Shown here: positions 35,265-43,506 of the stretch, one piece after another
Position numbering within the stretch: position 1 is the stretch's first letter
Layout of the letters: every line of letters starts with the position of its first letter
From: Sulfurimonas sp. CG01_land_8_20_14_3_00_36_23
GTDB taxonomy: Bacteria; Campylobacterota; Campylobacteria; Campylobacterales; Sulfurimonadaceae
NCBI GenBank assembly: GCA_002781365.1
Contig: PETN01000020.1
Coordinates: 1-64,000 of the forward strand
Length of the DNA stretch: 64,000 bases
Direction of reading: 5' to 3'
Program-made: the position numbers and the translations under genes
Notes under the pieces: model-generated
The model's database searches: none
The model's input: only the letters and a program-made list of their open reading frames with translations
Told to the model about the DNA's origin: nothing

Positions 35265-35918
35265 TTAAATCATTGAATTGAATTTGAGATTTGGCGGATT
35301 GATGATTCCTGTCTCTCGTAGCCAAATCAAGCACCCTTTTTTCTCACCACCATGTTTATCATGAAAGCTATGCATCGCGGAGTGTTTAAACTCTCTTTGT
35401 AACAAAAGAGCATGAAAATCTTTATATATATTTATAAATTTAATTAAGTTTTCATAGGCACTCTCTGAAACCATAACTGTAGAAATGGTGTAGTTTTTAA
35501 ACTCTAAATATCGAGCACAATCATTTAACCCATCACCGATATAGTTTTTATTCCCCAATATGTCTCTAAATTCATGCACTTCTCCTGTGTGAACAGCAAT
35601 TTTTATACCTTCGAAATAGGGATATTTTTTAGAGATATGCTCGGAGAAATGATTAAAGCTTAAGCCAAGTATCGCTCCATATCCCTTAAGTTTCGGATTT
35701 AATATACAGTAAAAACCATCACCGGTGGAGATAAAACCCAAAACAAGCCTGGATAAAGTCATGTTTGAACTAGTAAGCATTTTTTCTATCATTTTAGAGT
35801 AACTTTTTGTTATGTAATCGATTATTTCAAACTGCTGATTTGATGTTAACTTTGAAAAATTTATTATATCCACGAGCACAATATCTGTCGACCACACATT
35901 TTTACTTTTTGCTGCCAT
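35265..35918 (-). CDS. class III nucleotidyl cyclase-like protein
   Basis: A 217-residue soluble protein with the class III cyclase fold. VLVDIINFSKLT carries the first metal-binding aspartate (D17), and FISTGDGFYCIL the second (D67). NYIGDGLNDCARYLE keeps the asparagine (N132) and arginine (R136) that stabilise the transition state. The usual adenine-selecting lysine (K-T-x-G-D) is isoleucine here, and the second selecting aspartate before Y-I-G is asparagine. No sensory domain is attached. It may make a different cyclic nucleotide or be a non-catalytic receptor. First gene of an operon with an HTH protein and FapA. Confidence 0.75.
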   Translation of the reverse strand: MAAKSKNVWSTDIVLVDIINFSKLTSNQQFEIIDYITKSYSKMIEKMLTSSNMTLSRLVLGFISTGDGFYCILNPKLKGYGAILGLSFNHFSEHISKKYPYFEGIKIAVHTGEVHEFRDILGNKNYIGDGLNDCARYLEFKNYTISTVMVSESAYENLIKFINIYKDFHALLLQREFKHSAMHSFHDKHGGEKKGCLIWLRETGIINPPNLKFNSMI

Positions 35919-36050
35919 CTACTCTCTATACTTTTTAGAAATTTTAACATAAAAAACGTTGTTAGTTGTGGGATAAAAAATATTTAAACAAAAGTTCTTT
36001 TAAATGTAGGGTGTAATATAATCGCAAAATTAAATTTTTTGGGGATTATT

Positions 36051-37130
36051 ATGAGCAAAGGTATTTTAGATATTGTACAACCAGGAGTTCTTTTTGGTGA
36101 AGATGTACAAAAAGTTTACGCATATGCAAAAGAGATGGGTTTTGCTATACCTGCTGTAAATGTTGTTGGAACTGATTCTGTAAATGCTGTTTTAGAAGTA
36201 GCCGCTAAAGTAAACTCTCCTATTATTATTCAATTTAGTAATGGGGGTGCTTCTTATTATGCAGGCAAAGGATTGAGTAATGAAAATGAAAGAGCTGCTA
36301 TTATAGGTGCTGTCTCAGGTGCAATCCATGTTCACATGATGGCTGAAGCTTATGGTGTTGCAGTTATTCTTCATACAGACCATGCAGCAATGAGCTTACT
36401 TCCTTGGATCGACGCACTTCTTGAAGCAGGTGAAGGATATTTTGCTTCCCAGGGAAAACCTCTTTACTCTTCTCATATGTTAGATTTATCAGAAGAGCCA
36501 TTGGCAGAAAACATTAGAATTTGTAAGGCTTATTTTAAGCGTATGAATAAAATTGGAATGAGCATAGAGATAGAACTCGGATGTACTGGTGGAGAAGAAG
36601 ATGGTGTCGATAACACGAACATAGATAACACACTTTTATATACACAACCTGAAGATGTGGCGTTAGCTTATAAAGAGTTGAGTGAAATCTCTCCGCACTT
36701 TACAATCGCTGCTTCTTTTGGGAATGTTCATGGGGTTTATAAACCTGGAAATGTTTCTCTTACTCCTAAAATACTTGATAACTCTCAAAAATATATTCAA
36801 GAAAAATTTAAAACTGGTGAGAAGCCTGTGAACTTTGTTTTTCACGGTGGTTCAGGTTCAGCACCGAGTGAAATAGAAGAAGCTATCGGCTATGGTGTGG
36901 TAAAAATGAATATAGATACAGATACACAATGGGCGACTTGGATAGGGGTTAGAGACTATTATGAAAAAAACAGAGCGTATCTTCAAGGTCAAATCGGCAA
37001 TCCAGAAGGCGAAGAGAAGCCAAATAAAAAGTACTATGACCCTAGAAAATGGCTAAGAGCAGGGCAGGAGACTCTTATTTCTAGAATAGAAGAGGCTTAT
37101 AAAGATTTAAATGCTCTAAACAGAAACTAG
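36051..37130 (+). CDS. fba: class II fructose-bisphosphate aldolase
   Basis: A 359-residue zinc-dependent aldolase. The start is ATG at 36051 with GGGGA eight bases upstream; the in-frame TTG four codons earlier lies inside that site. Active-site features are AVILHTDHAAMSLLPW (zinc histidine and catalytic aspartate), VEIELGCTGGEEDG, ASFGNVHGVYKPG (zinc histidine), FVFHGGSGS and KMNIDTDTQWA. It splits fructose-1,6-bisphosphate in glycolysis and forms it in gluconeogenesis. Confidence 0.96.
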   Translation: MSKGILDIVQPGVLFGEDVQKVYAYAKEMGFAIPAVNVVGTDSVNAVLEVAAKVNSPIIIQFSNGGASYYAGKGLSNENERAAIIGAVSGAIHVHMMAEAYGVAVILHTDHAAMSLLPWIDALLEAGEGYFASQGKPLYSSHMLDLSEEPLAENIRICKAYFKRMNKIGMSIEIELGCTGGEEDGVDNTNIDNTLLYTQPEDVALAYKELSEISPHFTIAASFGNVHGVYKPGNVSLTPKILDNSQKYIQEKFKTGEKPVNFVFHGGSGSAPSEIEEAIGYGVVKMNIDTDTQWATWIGVRDYYEKNRAYLQGQIGNPEGEEKPNKKYYDPRKWLRAGQETLISRIEEAYKDLNALNRN

Positions 37131-37151
37131 GCTCTCTTTGTTTTTACTCTT

Positions 37152-37166
37152 TTGGCATGTGGAAAT
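37152..37166 (+). repeat. dispersed 15-bp motif, perfect copy (intergenic)
   Basis: Single perfect forward copy in the 73-bp gap between fba and cmoA. Confidence 0.9.
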
Positions 37167-37203
37167 TTAAATAATATTTTTCTCAAAGGAAATTCTATCC
37201 GTT

Positions 37204-37911
37204 ATGAATGATAAAGTATTTACTAAAGCAATAAAAAAACAGTTTGAGTTCGATGAAGAGGTGGCGGCTGTATTCGATGATATGTTACTAAGAAGTGTAC
37301 CTTTTTATAGTGAGTCTCAAAAGATAACAGAATTTTTTGCACTTAAACAACTTCAAGAGGGAGGTCTGATGTACGACCTTGGTTGCTCAACGGCAACACT
37401 TCTTTTAAATATTAGAAGAAAACTCAACAGTGAGGCAAGACTCATAGGACTTGATAACTCAGAAGCAATGCTAGAGCAAGCTAGAAAAAAATGTGAAGCT
37501 TACGGTGCTGATGTTGAAATAAACTATGCAGATATACTAGAATATGAGTATGAAGAAGCGGATGTTTTTGTGAGTAATTATACTCTACAGTTTATCCGTC
37601 CTCTTGTGCGTGAAGAGCTTGTTAAAAAGATAGCTTCTTCACTTCAAAAAGGTGGTCTCTTTATATTTAGCGAAAAAGTTATCAGCCATCACCCCAAACT
37701 CAACAAAGAGCTCATTGAATGCTATTACGATTTTAAAAAAGAGCAAGGGTACTCACAGTATGAAATAGTCCAAAAGCGAGAAGCACTTGAAAATGTTTTA
37801 GTACCGTACAGTGAAGAAGAAAATATAAAGATGGCCTTGAACTGCGGTTTTTCTCATTGTGAAGTTGTCTTTAGATGGGCGAACTTTGCTACATTTATAG
37901 CTATAAAATAA
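37204..37911 (+). CDS. cmoA: carboxy-S-adenosyl-L-methionine synthase
   Basis: A 235-residue SAM-dependent enzyme. The Rossmann motif I is [15 protein letters not shown], where GCSTA is the CmoA form, and [14 protein letters not shown] is motif [10 protein letters not shown] and [11 protein letters not shown] fit CmoA (E. coli: NFTLQF and SEK). It converts SAM plus prephenate to carboxy-SAM, which CmoB uses to make cmo5U at tRNA position 34. CmoB is not in the window. Confidence 0.9.
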   Translation: MNDKVFTKAIKKQFEFDEEVAAVFDDMLLRSVPFYSESQKITEFFALKQLQEGGLMYDLGCSTATLLLNIRRKLNSEARLIGLDNSEAMLEQARKKCEAYGADVEINYADILEYEYEEADVFVSNYTLQFIRPLVREELVKKIASSLQKGGLFIFSEKVISHHPKLNKELIECYYDFKKEQGYSQYEIVQKREALENVLVPYSEEENIKMALNCGFSHCEVVFRWANFATFIAIK

Positions 37912-37958
37912 AGTGTATCAGCGTAATAGATAGATTCTACTTTATCTAAAAAAGCAGA

Positions 37959-38198
37959 CTACCAAACATTCCCTTTTGGCTTCTCTTTTTTGCCAGTAAA
38001 AGAGTCTACAACTTTACCCGTAGCCTCGCCAATCCCTTTGTAGGTTACAATATCATCATCACCACACTTCTTATGGTAGTAGCCTTGAAAATCATAGTAC
38101 TCTTTACAGTCACTATAGTATTTTGCAGAGATACCATGTTTGTTTACACATCCGCTAAAAAAGAGTGCTATTAAAATTAGGAAAGAAATTTTTATCAT
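37959..38198 (-). CDS. small lipoprotein of unknown function
   Basis: A 79-residue protein. A short signal sequence ends in the lipobox FSGC. The mature part has several tyrosines and cysteine-containing YSDCKEYYDFQGYYHKKCGD, with two cysteines besides the lipid one, and ends GKKEKPKGNVW. It lies 25 bases downstream of nth on the same strand and may share its transcript. The family is not recognised. Confidence 0.65.
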   Translation of the reverse strand: MIKISFLILIALFFSGCVNKHGISAKYYSDCKEYYDFQGYYHKKCGDDDIVTYKGIGEATGKVVDSFTGKKEKPKGNVW

Positions 38199-38223
38199 AG
38201 ATTCTCCAAAGCACTTATTATGC

Positions 38224-38865
38224 CTAAACTTTAAAACTCTCTTTTGTTTTACAAAAATCTGTTAAAAAACACTCTTGGCACTTTGGATTTTTAGCGGTAC
38301 AGATATAGCGACCAAAGAGTACCATTCCTTGATGCAGGGCATGAAGGTTGTTTTTAAACTTTTTAACAAGCGTTGCTTCTGTTTTGATTGCAGTTTTATC
38401 ATCACTGAGTCCAAGTCTGTGTGAAACCCTAAAGACATGTGTATCTACTGCCATAAGATTCGCACCTGTATACTCTATCATCACGACATTCGCTGTTTTT
38501 TGTCCAACGCCACCAAGTGTCATTAACTCTTTTTCATTCATAGGGATTTCACCTCCATAAACATCGACCACTCTTTTAGCCATTTCGATAATATTTTTTG
38601 CTTTATTATTGAAAAATGAACAGCTATTTATGAGTGCTTTTACCTCATTTATATCTGCTTGTGCCATGGCATGTGGATGTGGATATTTAAGAAAGAGTTG
38701 CGGTGTTATTATATTGACTCTTTTATCCGTACATTGTGCAGAAAGGGCTACTGCTACTACCAGCTCATACGCGTTTTTATATTCCAATTCCGTGACAGCA
38801 TCACTATATCTATCAATAAAAAGTTGATGAATCTCTTGAATCTCTTTTTTTGTTGCTTTTTTCAT
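38224..38865 (-). CDS. nth: endonuclease III
   Basis: A 213-residue DNA glycosylase/AP lyase. The helix-hairpin-helix is LMTLGGVGQKTANVVM. The catalytic aspartate is in MAVDTHVFRVSHRLGL, and the lysine is in the preceding hairpin. The C-terminal iron-sulfur cluster motif is CTAKNPKCQECFLTDFC. It removes oxidised pyrimidines in base excision repair. Start and length are normal. A motif core copy encodes PHPHA (38666-38680). Confidence 0.95.
   Translation of the reverse strand: MKKATKKEIQEIHQLFIDRYSDAVTELEYKNAYELVVAVALSAQCTDKRVNIITPQLFLKYPHPHAMAQADINEVKALINSCSFFNNKAKNIIEMAKRVVDVYGGEIPMNEKELMTLGGVGQKTANVVMIEYTGANLMAVDTHVFRVSHRLGLSDDKTAIKTEATLVKKFKNNLHALHQGMVLFGRYICTAKNPKCQECFLTDFCKTKESFKV
38666..38680 (+). 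repeat. dispersed motif core (in nth)
   Basis: ATGGCATGTGGATGT; only the GGCATGTGG core is kept. It encodes H-P-H-A-M on the coding strand. Confidence 0.45.
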
Positions 38866-38927
38866 AAATAGAATTTTACTCTCTTATGTGATATAATCAA
38901 AATCAAAATTCTGATAGAGGATAGTTT

Positions 38928-40871
38928 ATGGGAATATTTTCACTGTTTCAAAAGTCTGAAAAGTCATTAGAAGTGCCAATCAAAAAGGTGGAAAACTTTA
39001 ATGATTACTTTACAAAAGATGTATTACTTGAAGTTATTAATACACGTAGTTCTATGTTGCTTTTTTATACAAGAAAAGATGGCTGGATAGGTGCGAATAA
39101 GCTTTTTTTAGATACTTTTGATTTTGCTGATATAACTGACTTTAGAAATAGATATGAGAGTATTCGTGAGATTTTTTTAAATGAGAGTGAAGAGGTCTTT
39201 ACGGAAGATGAAAAAAGTTGGCTGGACTATATTAAAAAGCATAAAAAAGATGGTTATGAAATTACAATTCTTGCATCTAACAATAATTTAAAATATATAA
39301 GTGCAAAGTGCCAGACGCTCTTAAATAATCCAGATTTTTATATTTTAGAACTTCAAGACATTACAGCCCTTCATCTCTCAGAAGAGAAAGCTAAGGATGT
39401 AGAGAAGCTAAAAACAAAATTTCTCTCAAATATTGGACATGAGTTTAGAACTCCAATGCATGGGATACTTGGATTTACTGAGTTGCTTGGGCAAACAAAT
39501 TTACAAACGCAGCAACAAGAGTATATCAACATGATTGAGCGATCAGCTAAGAACCTTATGGTAAATATTGATGCGCTATTAGACCTTTCTCAAATGCAAG
39601 GAGGGCGCTTACAGCTAGTAAATTCTGATTTTTCACTTCTTGAAGATATGGAAAATGTAGCATCTTATTTCGCTATTATCGCTAAAGAAAAAGGCGCGAA
39701 TCTTTTAACATTTATAGACCCTAAATTACCAAAAGTAATCCACTCTGATTCTGAAAAAATTACACAAATCATGAACTCTCTGATACAAAATGCGATTAAG
39801 TTTACAAACAAAGGTGGCAGAATTATTGTAGAAGTGAAACTGCTTAAAAGGCGAGTTAATGGGGATTGTAGCGTAGGTTTTAGCGTTAAAGACAATGGTA
39901 ATGGCATATCGCAAGAACAGATCGCACTTATAAATGAACCTTTTACAGCAGGAAACCATGCAGATGAGAGACTTGGTTTTGGACTGAGCCTTTCAAATGG
40001 TTTAGTGAATCTTCTAGGGAGTGAGTTGAAGATTCAGAGTGAAGATGGAAATGGCAGTTACTTTAATTTTGTTTTACACTTCACAGCTTCGGAAGGGCAA
40101 ACTTACAAAATGATGCCTAAAAAGAGAGTGAAAGTTTTACTTCTTGATAAAAAGAAAATTGATGATGCAAGTTTTTTAACTATATACCTGCGTTCTTTTG
40201 CAATCGATGTTGTAAAAGCAAATATTTTAGATGAGACAATTTATGATGATGTTGAGAGTGTCTATATTGTAGCAGATCAAAACGACATTGCATGGATGAT
40301 GAAGTTAGGCACCTTTAGTAAAAAAGCATCGGTTGTGATATTCTTAAATGAATCAGAAAAATTACATACGAAGCTTACTCCTCTTGTGGATCAAGTTTTA
40401 CGAAAACCACTTTTGCCAAGTTTTATGGCAAATCATTTAGAGCAGATGTATGATGTGAAGTCTTACATAAAAGAGGAAAAATTACATTTAAAAGAGAGTC
40501 TAACTGCTCTTGTTGTTGAGGATAACTTGATTAACCAAAGACTTATTCAGATACTTCTCAAAGAGTATAATATCGATGTGTCTACGGCATCTAACGGAGA
40601 TGAAGCTGTACAAATGTGTGCAAAGCATACATTCGATATTGTATTCATGGATATTGACATGCCTGTAAAAAATGGAATTTTAGCTACAAAAGAGATTAAA
40701 AGTATTATTAACTTTAATGGAAAAACCCCAATTGTAGCCTTAACGGCAATGGCAATGCAAGGGGATAAAGAGATGCTCTTAAGCGAAGGATTGGATGATT
40801 ACATTTCCAAACCATTAACAAGAGAAAAATTAGAGAATATTTTAAACAAATATTTAAAAGTTATATCTTAA
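38928..40871 (+). CDS. hybrid sensor histidine kinase/response regulator
   Basis: A 647-residue soluble signal protein. Residues about 30-150 form a PAS-like sensor (SSMLLFYTRKDGWIGANKLF). The HisKA domain has the phospho-accepting H171 in SNIGHEFRTPMHGI. An HATPase domain follows (N-box in SLIQNAIKFTNKGG; DNGNGIS; FGLSLSNGLV). A receiver-like domain without clear phospho-site spans about 405-495. A C-terminal receiver domain has D575 in FMDIDMP and the lysine in YISKPLT. No membrane segment is visible, so it senses a cytoplasmic cue. No cognate regulator gene is adjacent. Confidence 0.88.
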   Translation: MGIFSLFQKSEKSLEVPIKKVENFNDYFTKDVLLEVINTRSSMLLFYTRKDGWIGANKLFLDTFDFADITDFRNRYESIREIFLNESEEVFTEDEKSWLDYIKKHKKDGYEITILASNNNLKYISAKCQTLLNNPDFYILELQDITALHLSEEKAKDVEKLKTKFLSNIGHEFRTPMHGILGFTELLGQTNLQTQQQEYINMIERSAKNLMVNIDALLDLSQMQGGRLQLVNSDFSLLEDMENVASYFAIIAKEKGANLLTFIDPKLPKVIHSDSEKITQIMNSLIQNAIKFTNKGGRIIVEVKLLKRRVNGDCSVGFSVKDNGNGISQEQIALINEPFTAGNHADERLGFGLSLSNGLVNLLGSELKIQSEDGNGSYFNFVLHFTASEGQTYKMMPKKRVKVLLLDKKKIDDASFLTIYLRSFAIDVVKANILDETIYDDVESVYIVADQNDIAWMMKLGTFSKKASVVIFLNESEKLHTKLTPLVDQVLRKPLLPSFMANHLEQMYDVKSYIKEEKLHLKESLTALVVEDNLINQRLIQILLKEYNIDVSTASNGDEAVQMCAKHTFDIVFMDIDMPVKNGILATKEIKSIINFNGKTPIVALTAMAMQGDKEMLLSEGLDDYISKPLTREKLENILNKYLKVIS

Positions 40872-40967
40872 TTTGGATATAATTTTCTCTTGTTTAACAA
40901 CCATTAGTATTAGCTTACTAAAATCATTTCTATCTAAGATAACAAAAAAACTTCAAGGAAACACTTT

Positions 40968-41798
40968 ATGAACATAGCGACAAAAATTGTAACGACACTT
41001 TTATTGGGATCTGCATTATTAAGCGGACAAACATTGGTAACTGTTAATGGAACAGCAATCTCGCAAGCAGATGTCGACACTGCGTTAATGAATGCTACTC
41101 AGGGTAGATTTAATGAAGTGCCTGTAGAAAAACAAGCAGAATTTAGAAAACAGGTTCTTCAGCAATTAGTTGCAAAAGAGTTGGTTTATGGTGATGCTGA
41201 AAAAACTGGTATTTTAAAGTCAAAAGAGTTTAAAGATGAGTATAAAAAGGTTCAAGAGAGAGTAAAAAAAGAGTTAGCTATCCAAGTTTGGCAAAAAAAA
41301 GAGTTAGATAAAGTGAAAGTTTCAGATAAAGAACTTAAGAGCTATTATGATAAAAATAAAGAAGAGTTTGATGAGAAAGAGAGTGTGCATGCACGTCATA
41401 TTTTAGTAAAAGAAGAGTCAGAAGCCAATGCGATTATTGGTGAATTGAAATCACTCAAAGGGAGTGTTTTAAAAGATAAGTTTATTGAACTTGCAAAATC
41501 AAAATCAACAGGGCCGAGTGGACCAAAAGGTGGAGATTTAGGATACTTTACTCAAGGACAAATGGTTCCGGAGTTTAATGATGAAGTCTTCTCTATGAAA
41601 GTTGGAACTGTTACTCCATCGGCTGTTAAAACACAATTTGGATACCATGTTATTTATCTAGAAGATAAAAAAGCCAAAGCTGTTAGAGCATTTACAGAAG
41701 TAAAATCTTTTATAGAAGAGAGATTGAAAATGGAAAAATTTAAAACAATTATGAAAACAAAAATGGAAGCACTTCAAAAAACTGCAACCATCAAGTAA
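40968..41798 (+). CDS. periplasmic PpiC-type foldase, PEB4-like
   Basis: A 276-residue exported peptidyl-prolyl isomerase of the SurA/PrsA type, similar in layout to Campylobacter PEB4 (Cj0596). A signal peptide occupies residues 1-20, and a SurA-like N-domain has VTVNGTAISQADVD. The parvulin domain runs from ESVHARHILV at about 143 to QFGYHVIYLED at about 230, including KGGDLGYFTQGQMVPEF cut from 185. A helical C-terminal tail follows. It helps fold outer membrane proteins. The next gene starts nine bases downstream with a TTG. Confidence 0.9.
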   Translation: MNIATKIVTTLLLGSALLSGQTLVTVNGTAISQADVDTALMNATQGRFNEVPVEKQAEFRKQVLQQLVAKELVYGDAEKTGILKSKEFKDEYKKVQERVKKELAIQVWQKKELDKVKVSDKELKSYYDKNKEEFDEKESVHARHILVKEESEANAIIGELKSLKGSVLKDKFIELAKSKSTGPSGPKGGDLGYFTQGQMVPEFNDEVFSMKVGTVTPSAVKTQFGYHVIYLEDKKAKAVRAFTEVKSFIEERLKMEKFKTIMKTKMEALQKTATIK

Positions 41799-41807
41799 AC
41801 TTCACCC

Positions 41808-42680
41808 TTGCATAACTCCCCCATCTCTCAAATAGAGCTTGATAGGAGGAGTTTTTTTGTTAAAAGAGATGATTTGATTGACCCTTTTTTAGCAGGAAAC
41901 AAATACAGAAAACTTCATATACTTTTACAAACACCCTCTAATAAACTGAACAAAATAATCTCGTACGGTGGAACACAATCCAATGCAATGCTTGCTATTG
42001 CTGCAATGTGCAAAAAGAAAAATTGGGAATTTATCTACTATACGAAACCTCTAAGTTTTACTCAAAAAGAGAAACAAGATGGAAACTTTTTTTATGCACT
42101 CTCTTTAGGCATGCAGCATGTGGAAATTGAAACAGAGTTGTATAGAGATGTCATAGATTCCCTCAGATTTAATTTAGATGAGAAAACTTTTGTCATAGAT
42201 CAAGGTGGAGCTAACAAAGGCGCTCAAATAGGCTTAGAAGTTTTAGCAAAAGAGATTAGAGAACAGAGTACAGCATCTTTAATAAACTCAAATATAAAAT
42301 CCTTAGCTACACCCTCAGGTACAGGTACTACAGCACTCTATCTGGCACTCTCTTTACCAGAGTACAAAGTTTACACAACACCCTGTGTTGGTGATGAAGT
42401 ATACTTAAAAGAGCAGATGCGTGCTTTGCATGAGATTCCTGAAAATTTAGTGATTTTAAAGCCAGAAAAAAAATATCATTTTGCAAAACCCTATGCCGAG
42501 TATTTAGAGATATATAAAAAACTTTTGGCATGTGGAATTGAGTTTGATTTACTCTATGCGACTGGCATGTGGAAATGTATGCTTGATCAGACGAAAGAGG
42601 ATATTCTCTATATTCATAGTGGTGGAGTGACTGGAAATGAGAGTATGTTAAAGCGCTATAAGAGCAAAGGGCTCTCTTAA
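41808..42680 (+). CDS. D-cysteine desulfhydrase/ACC deaminase-like PLP enzyme
   Basis: A 290-residue PLP fold-type II enzyme. The PLP lysine is in LAGNKYRKLHIL. The SYGGTQSNAMLAIA segment binds the cofactor phosphate, and TPSGTGTTALYLAL is the glycine-rich loop. It matches the D-cysteine desulfhydrase/1-aminocyclopropane-1-carboxylate deaminase family; the substrate cannot be fixed. Start is a TTG nine bases after the foldase stop because no ATG or GTG is available; an in-frame stop lies upstream. Three motif copies fall in it. Its stop overlaps the convergent nitroreductase stop. Confidence 0.82.
   Translation: MHNSPISQIELDRRSFFVKRDDLIDPFLAGNKYRKLHILLQTPSNKLNKIISYGGTQSNAMLAIAAMCKKKNWEFIYYTKPLSFTQKEKQDGNFFYALSLGMQHVEIETELYRDVIDSLRFNLDEKTFVIDQGGANKGAQIGLEVLAKEIREQSTASLINSNIKSLATPSGTGTTALYLALSLPEYKVYTTPCVGDEVYLKEQMRALHEIPENLVILKPEKKYHFAKPYAEYLEIYKKLLACGIEFDLLYATGMWKCMLDQTKEDILYIHSGGVTGNESMLKRYKSKGLS
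42113..42127 (+). repeat. dispersed motif, 3 mismatches at the 5' end (in PLP gene)
   Basis: GCAGCATGTGGAAAT keeps the 3' twelve bases of the word. Read in frame as Q-H-V-E-I. Confidence 0.6.
42525..42539 (+). repeat. dispersed 15-bp motif, 1 mismatch (in PLP gene)
   Basis: TTGGCATGTGGAATT. Read as L-A-C-G-I. Thirty-seven bases from the next copy. Confidence 0.85.
42562..42576 (+). repeat. dispersed 15-bp motif, 1 mismatch (in PLP gene)
   Basis: CTGGCATGTGGAAAT. Read in another frame than its neighbour as G-M-W-K-C. Confidence 0.85.
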
Positions 42681-43357
42681 TCTAAGAAAACAACACTCTC
42701 TTGAATTGGAGCTCTCTCTGGCTTATATCCATTTATTTTAGCATCTTTATCTTCATAGCCTAAAACAATACTATATAAAAGTGCTAAATTTTCAGGAACA
42801 TTCAAAACTTCCGTTATTACTTTACCAAACTCTGTAGTTGCACCTTGTGGACAGCTTGCTATTCCAAGCGCATGTGCAGCCAACATAATAGATTGCATAT
42901 AGGCTCCACAGTCAATGAGTACACCTTGTGCTTCATCAATATTTGCCTTGTCTGTAAAAACAAAAAAGACAGTTTTTGCACCAAACCATCGAAAGTTGTC
43001 TTTCCACATCTCGATTCTAGTTTCGTTATCTTTTCTATCCACTTCCATCAGCTCATATAAGCCAGCGCCTGTAAGAACTCTTCTTTTTTTGTAGGGATTG
43101 ACCCAATTTACAGGATAGTATTGGATAAACTGGTCATTAGGTATGCCTGCATCCATTTTTGAAATGATGGCATCCCCAATCTTTTTTAAGAGCTCTTCAT
43201 TGCTAATTGCATAGGTTATCCAAGGCTGCATGTTTGCTCCACTAGGAGTCATTTGTGCAGCTTGGAGTATTTTTTCTTGTATATTTTTTGGAACAGGTTT
43301 ATTTAAAAATTTTCTTTTCGAAGAGCGACTTGTAATTGTTTCTATAACAGTTGGCAT
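42677..43357 (-). CDS. nitroreductase-family oxidoreductase
   Basis: A 226-residue FMN-binding protein. The N-terminal SRSSKRKFLNKPVP (R-S-x-R-x-F) and ILQAAQMTPSGANMQPW are the FMN-contacting signatures, with the later GIASCPQGATTEF and LALLYSIVLGYED segments. It probably reduces quinones or nitro compounds with NAD(P)H. The start codon ATG is inside a perfect copy of the dispersed motif (43351-43365). It converges on the PLP gene with stop codons sharing TTAA. Confidence 0.88.
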   Translation of the reverse strand: MPTVIETITSRSSKRKFLNKPVPKNIQEKILQAAQMTPSGANMQPWITYAISNEELLKKIGDAIISKMDAGIPNDQFIQYYPVNWVNPYKKRRVLTGAGLYELMEVDRKDNETRIEMWKDNFRWFGAKTVFFVFTDKANIDEAQGVLIDCGAYMQSIMLAAHALGIASCPQGATTEFGKVITEVLNVPENLALLYSIVLGYEDKDAKINGYKPERAPIQESVVFLD

Positions 43358-43365
43358 GTGGAAAT
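43351..43365 (+). repeat. dispersed 15-bp motif, perfect copy (over a start codon)
   Basis: The reverse complement ATTTCCACATGCCAA supplies the ATG of the nitroreductase gene. Confidence 0.9.
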
Positions 43366-43506
43366 CCTAAAAGTTTTTTAGGATTATATAGTTTTTATGT
43401 TTAATTCAAAGAATCTGCAGGGTTTAATCTAAGTGACTAACTAAACTTGACACCATGAGACTCAGTATGATACAATTATCAGATATAAATAAAAAGGATT
43501 TACACG

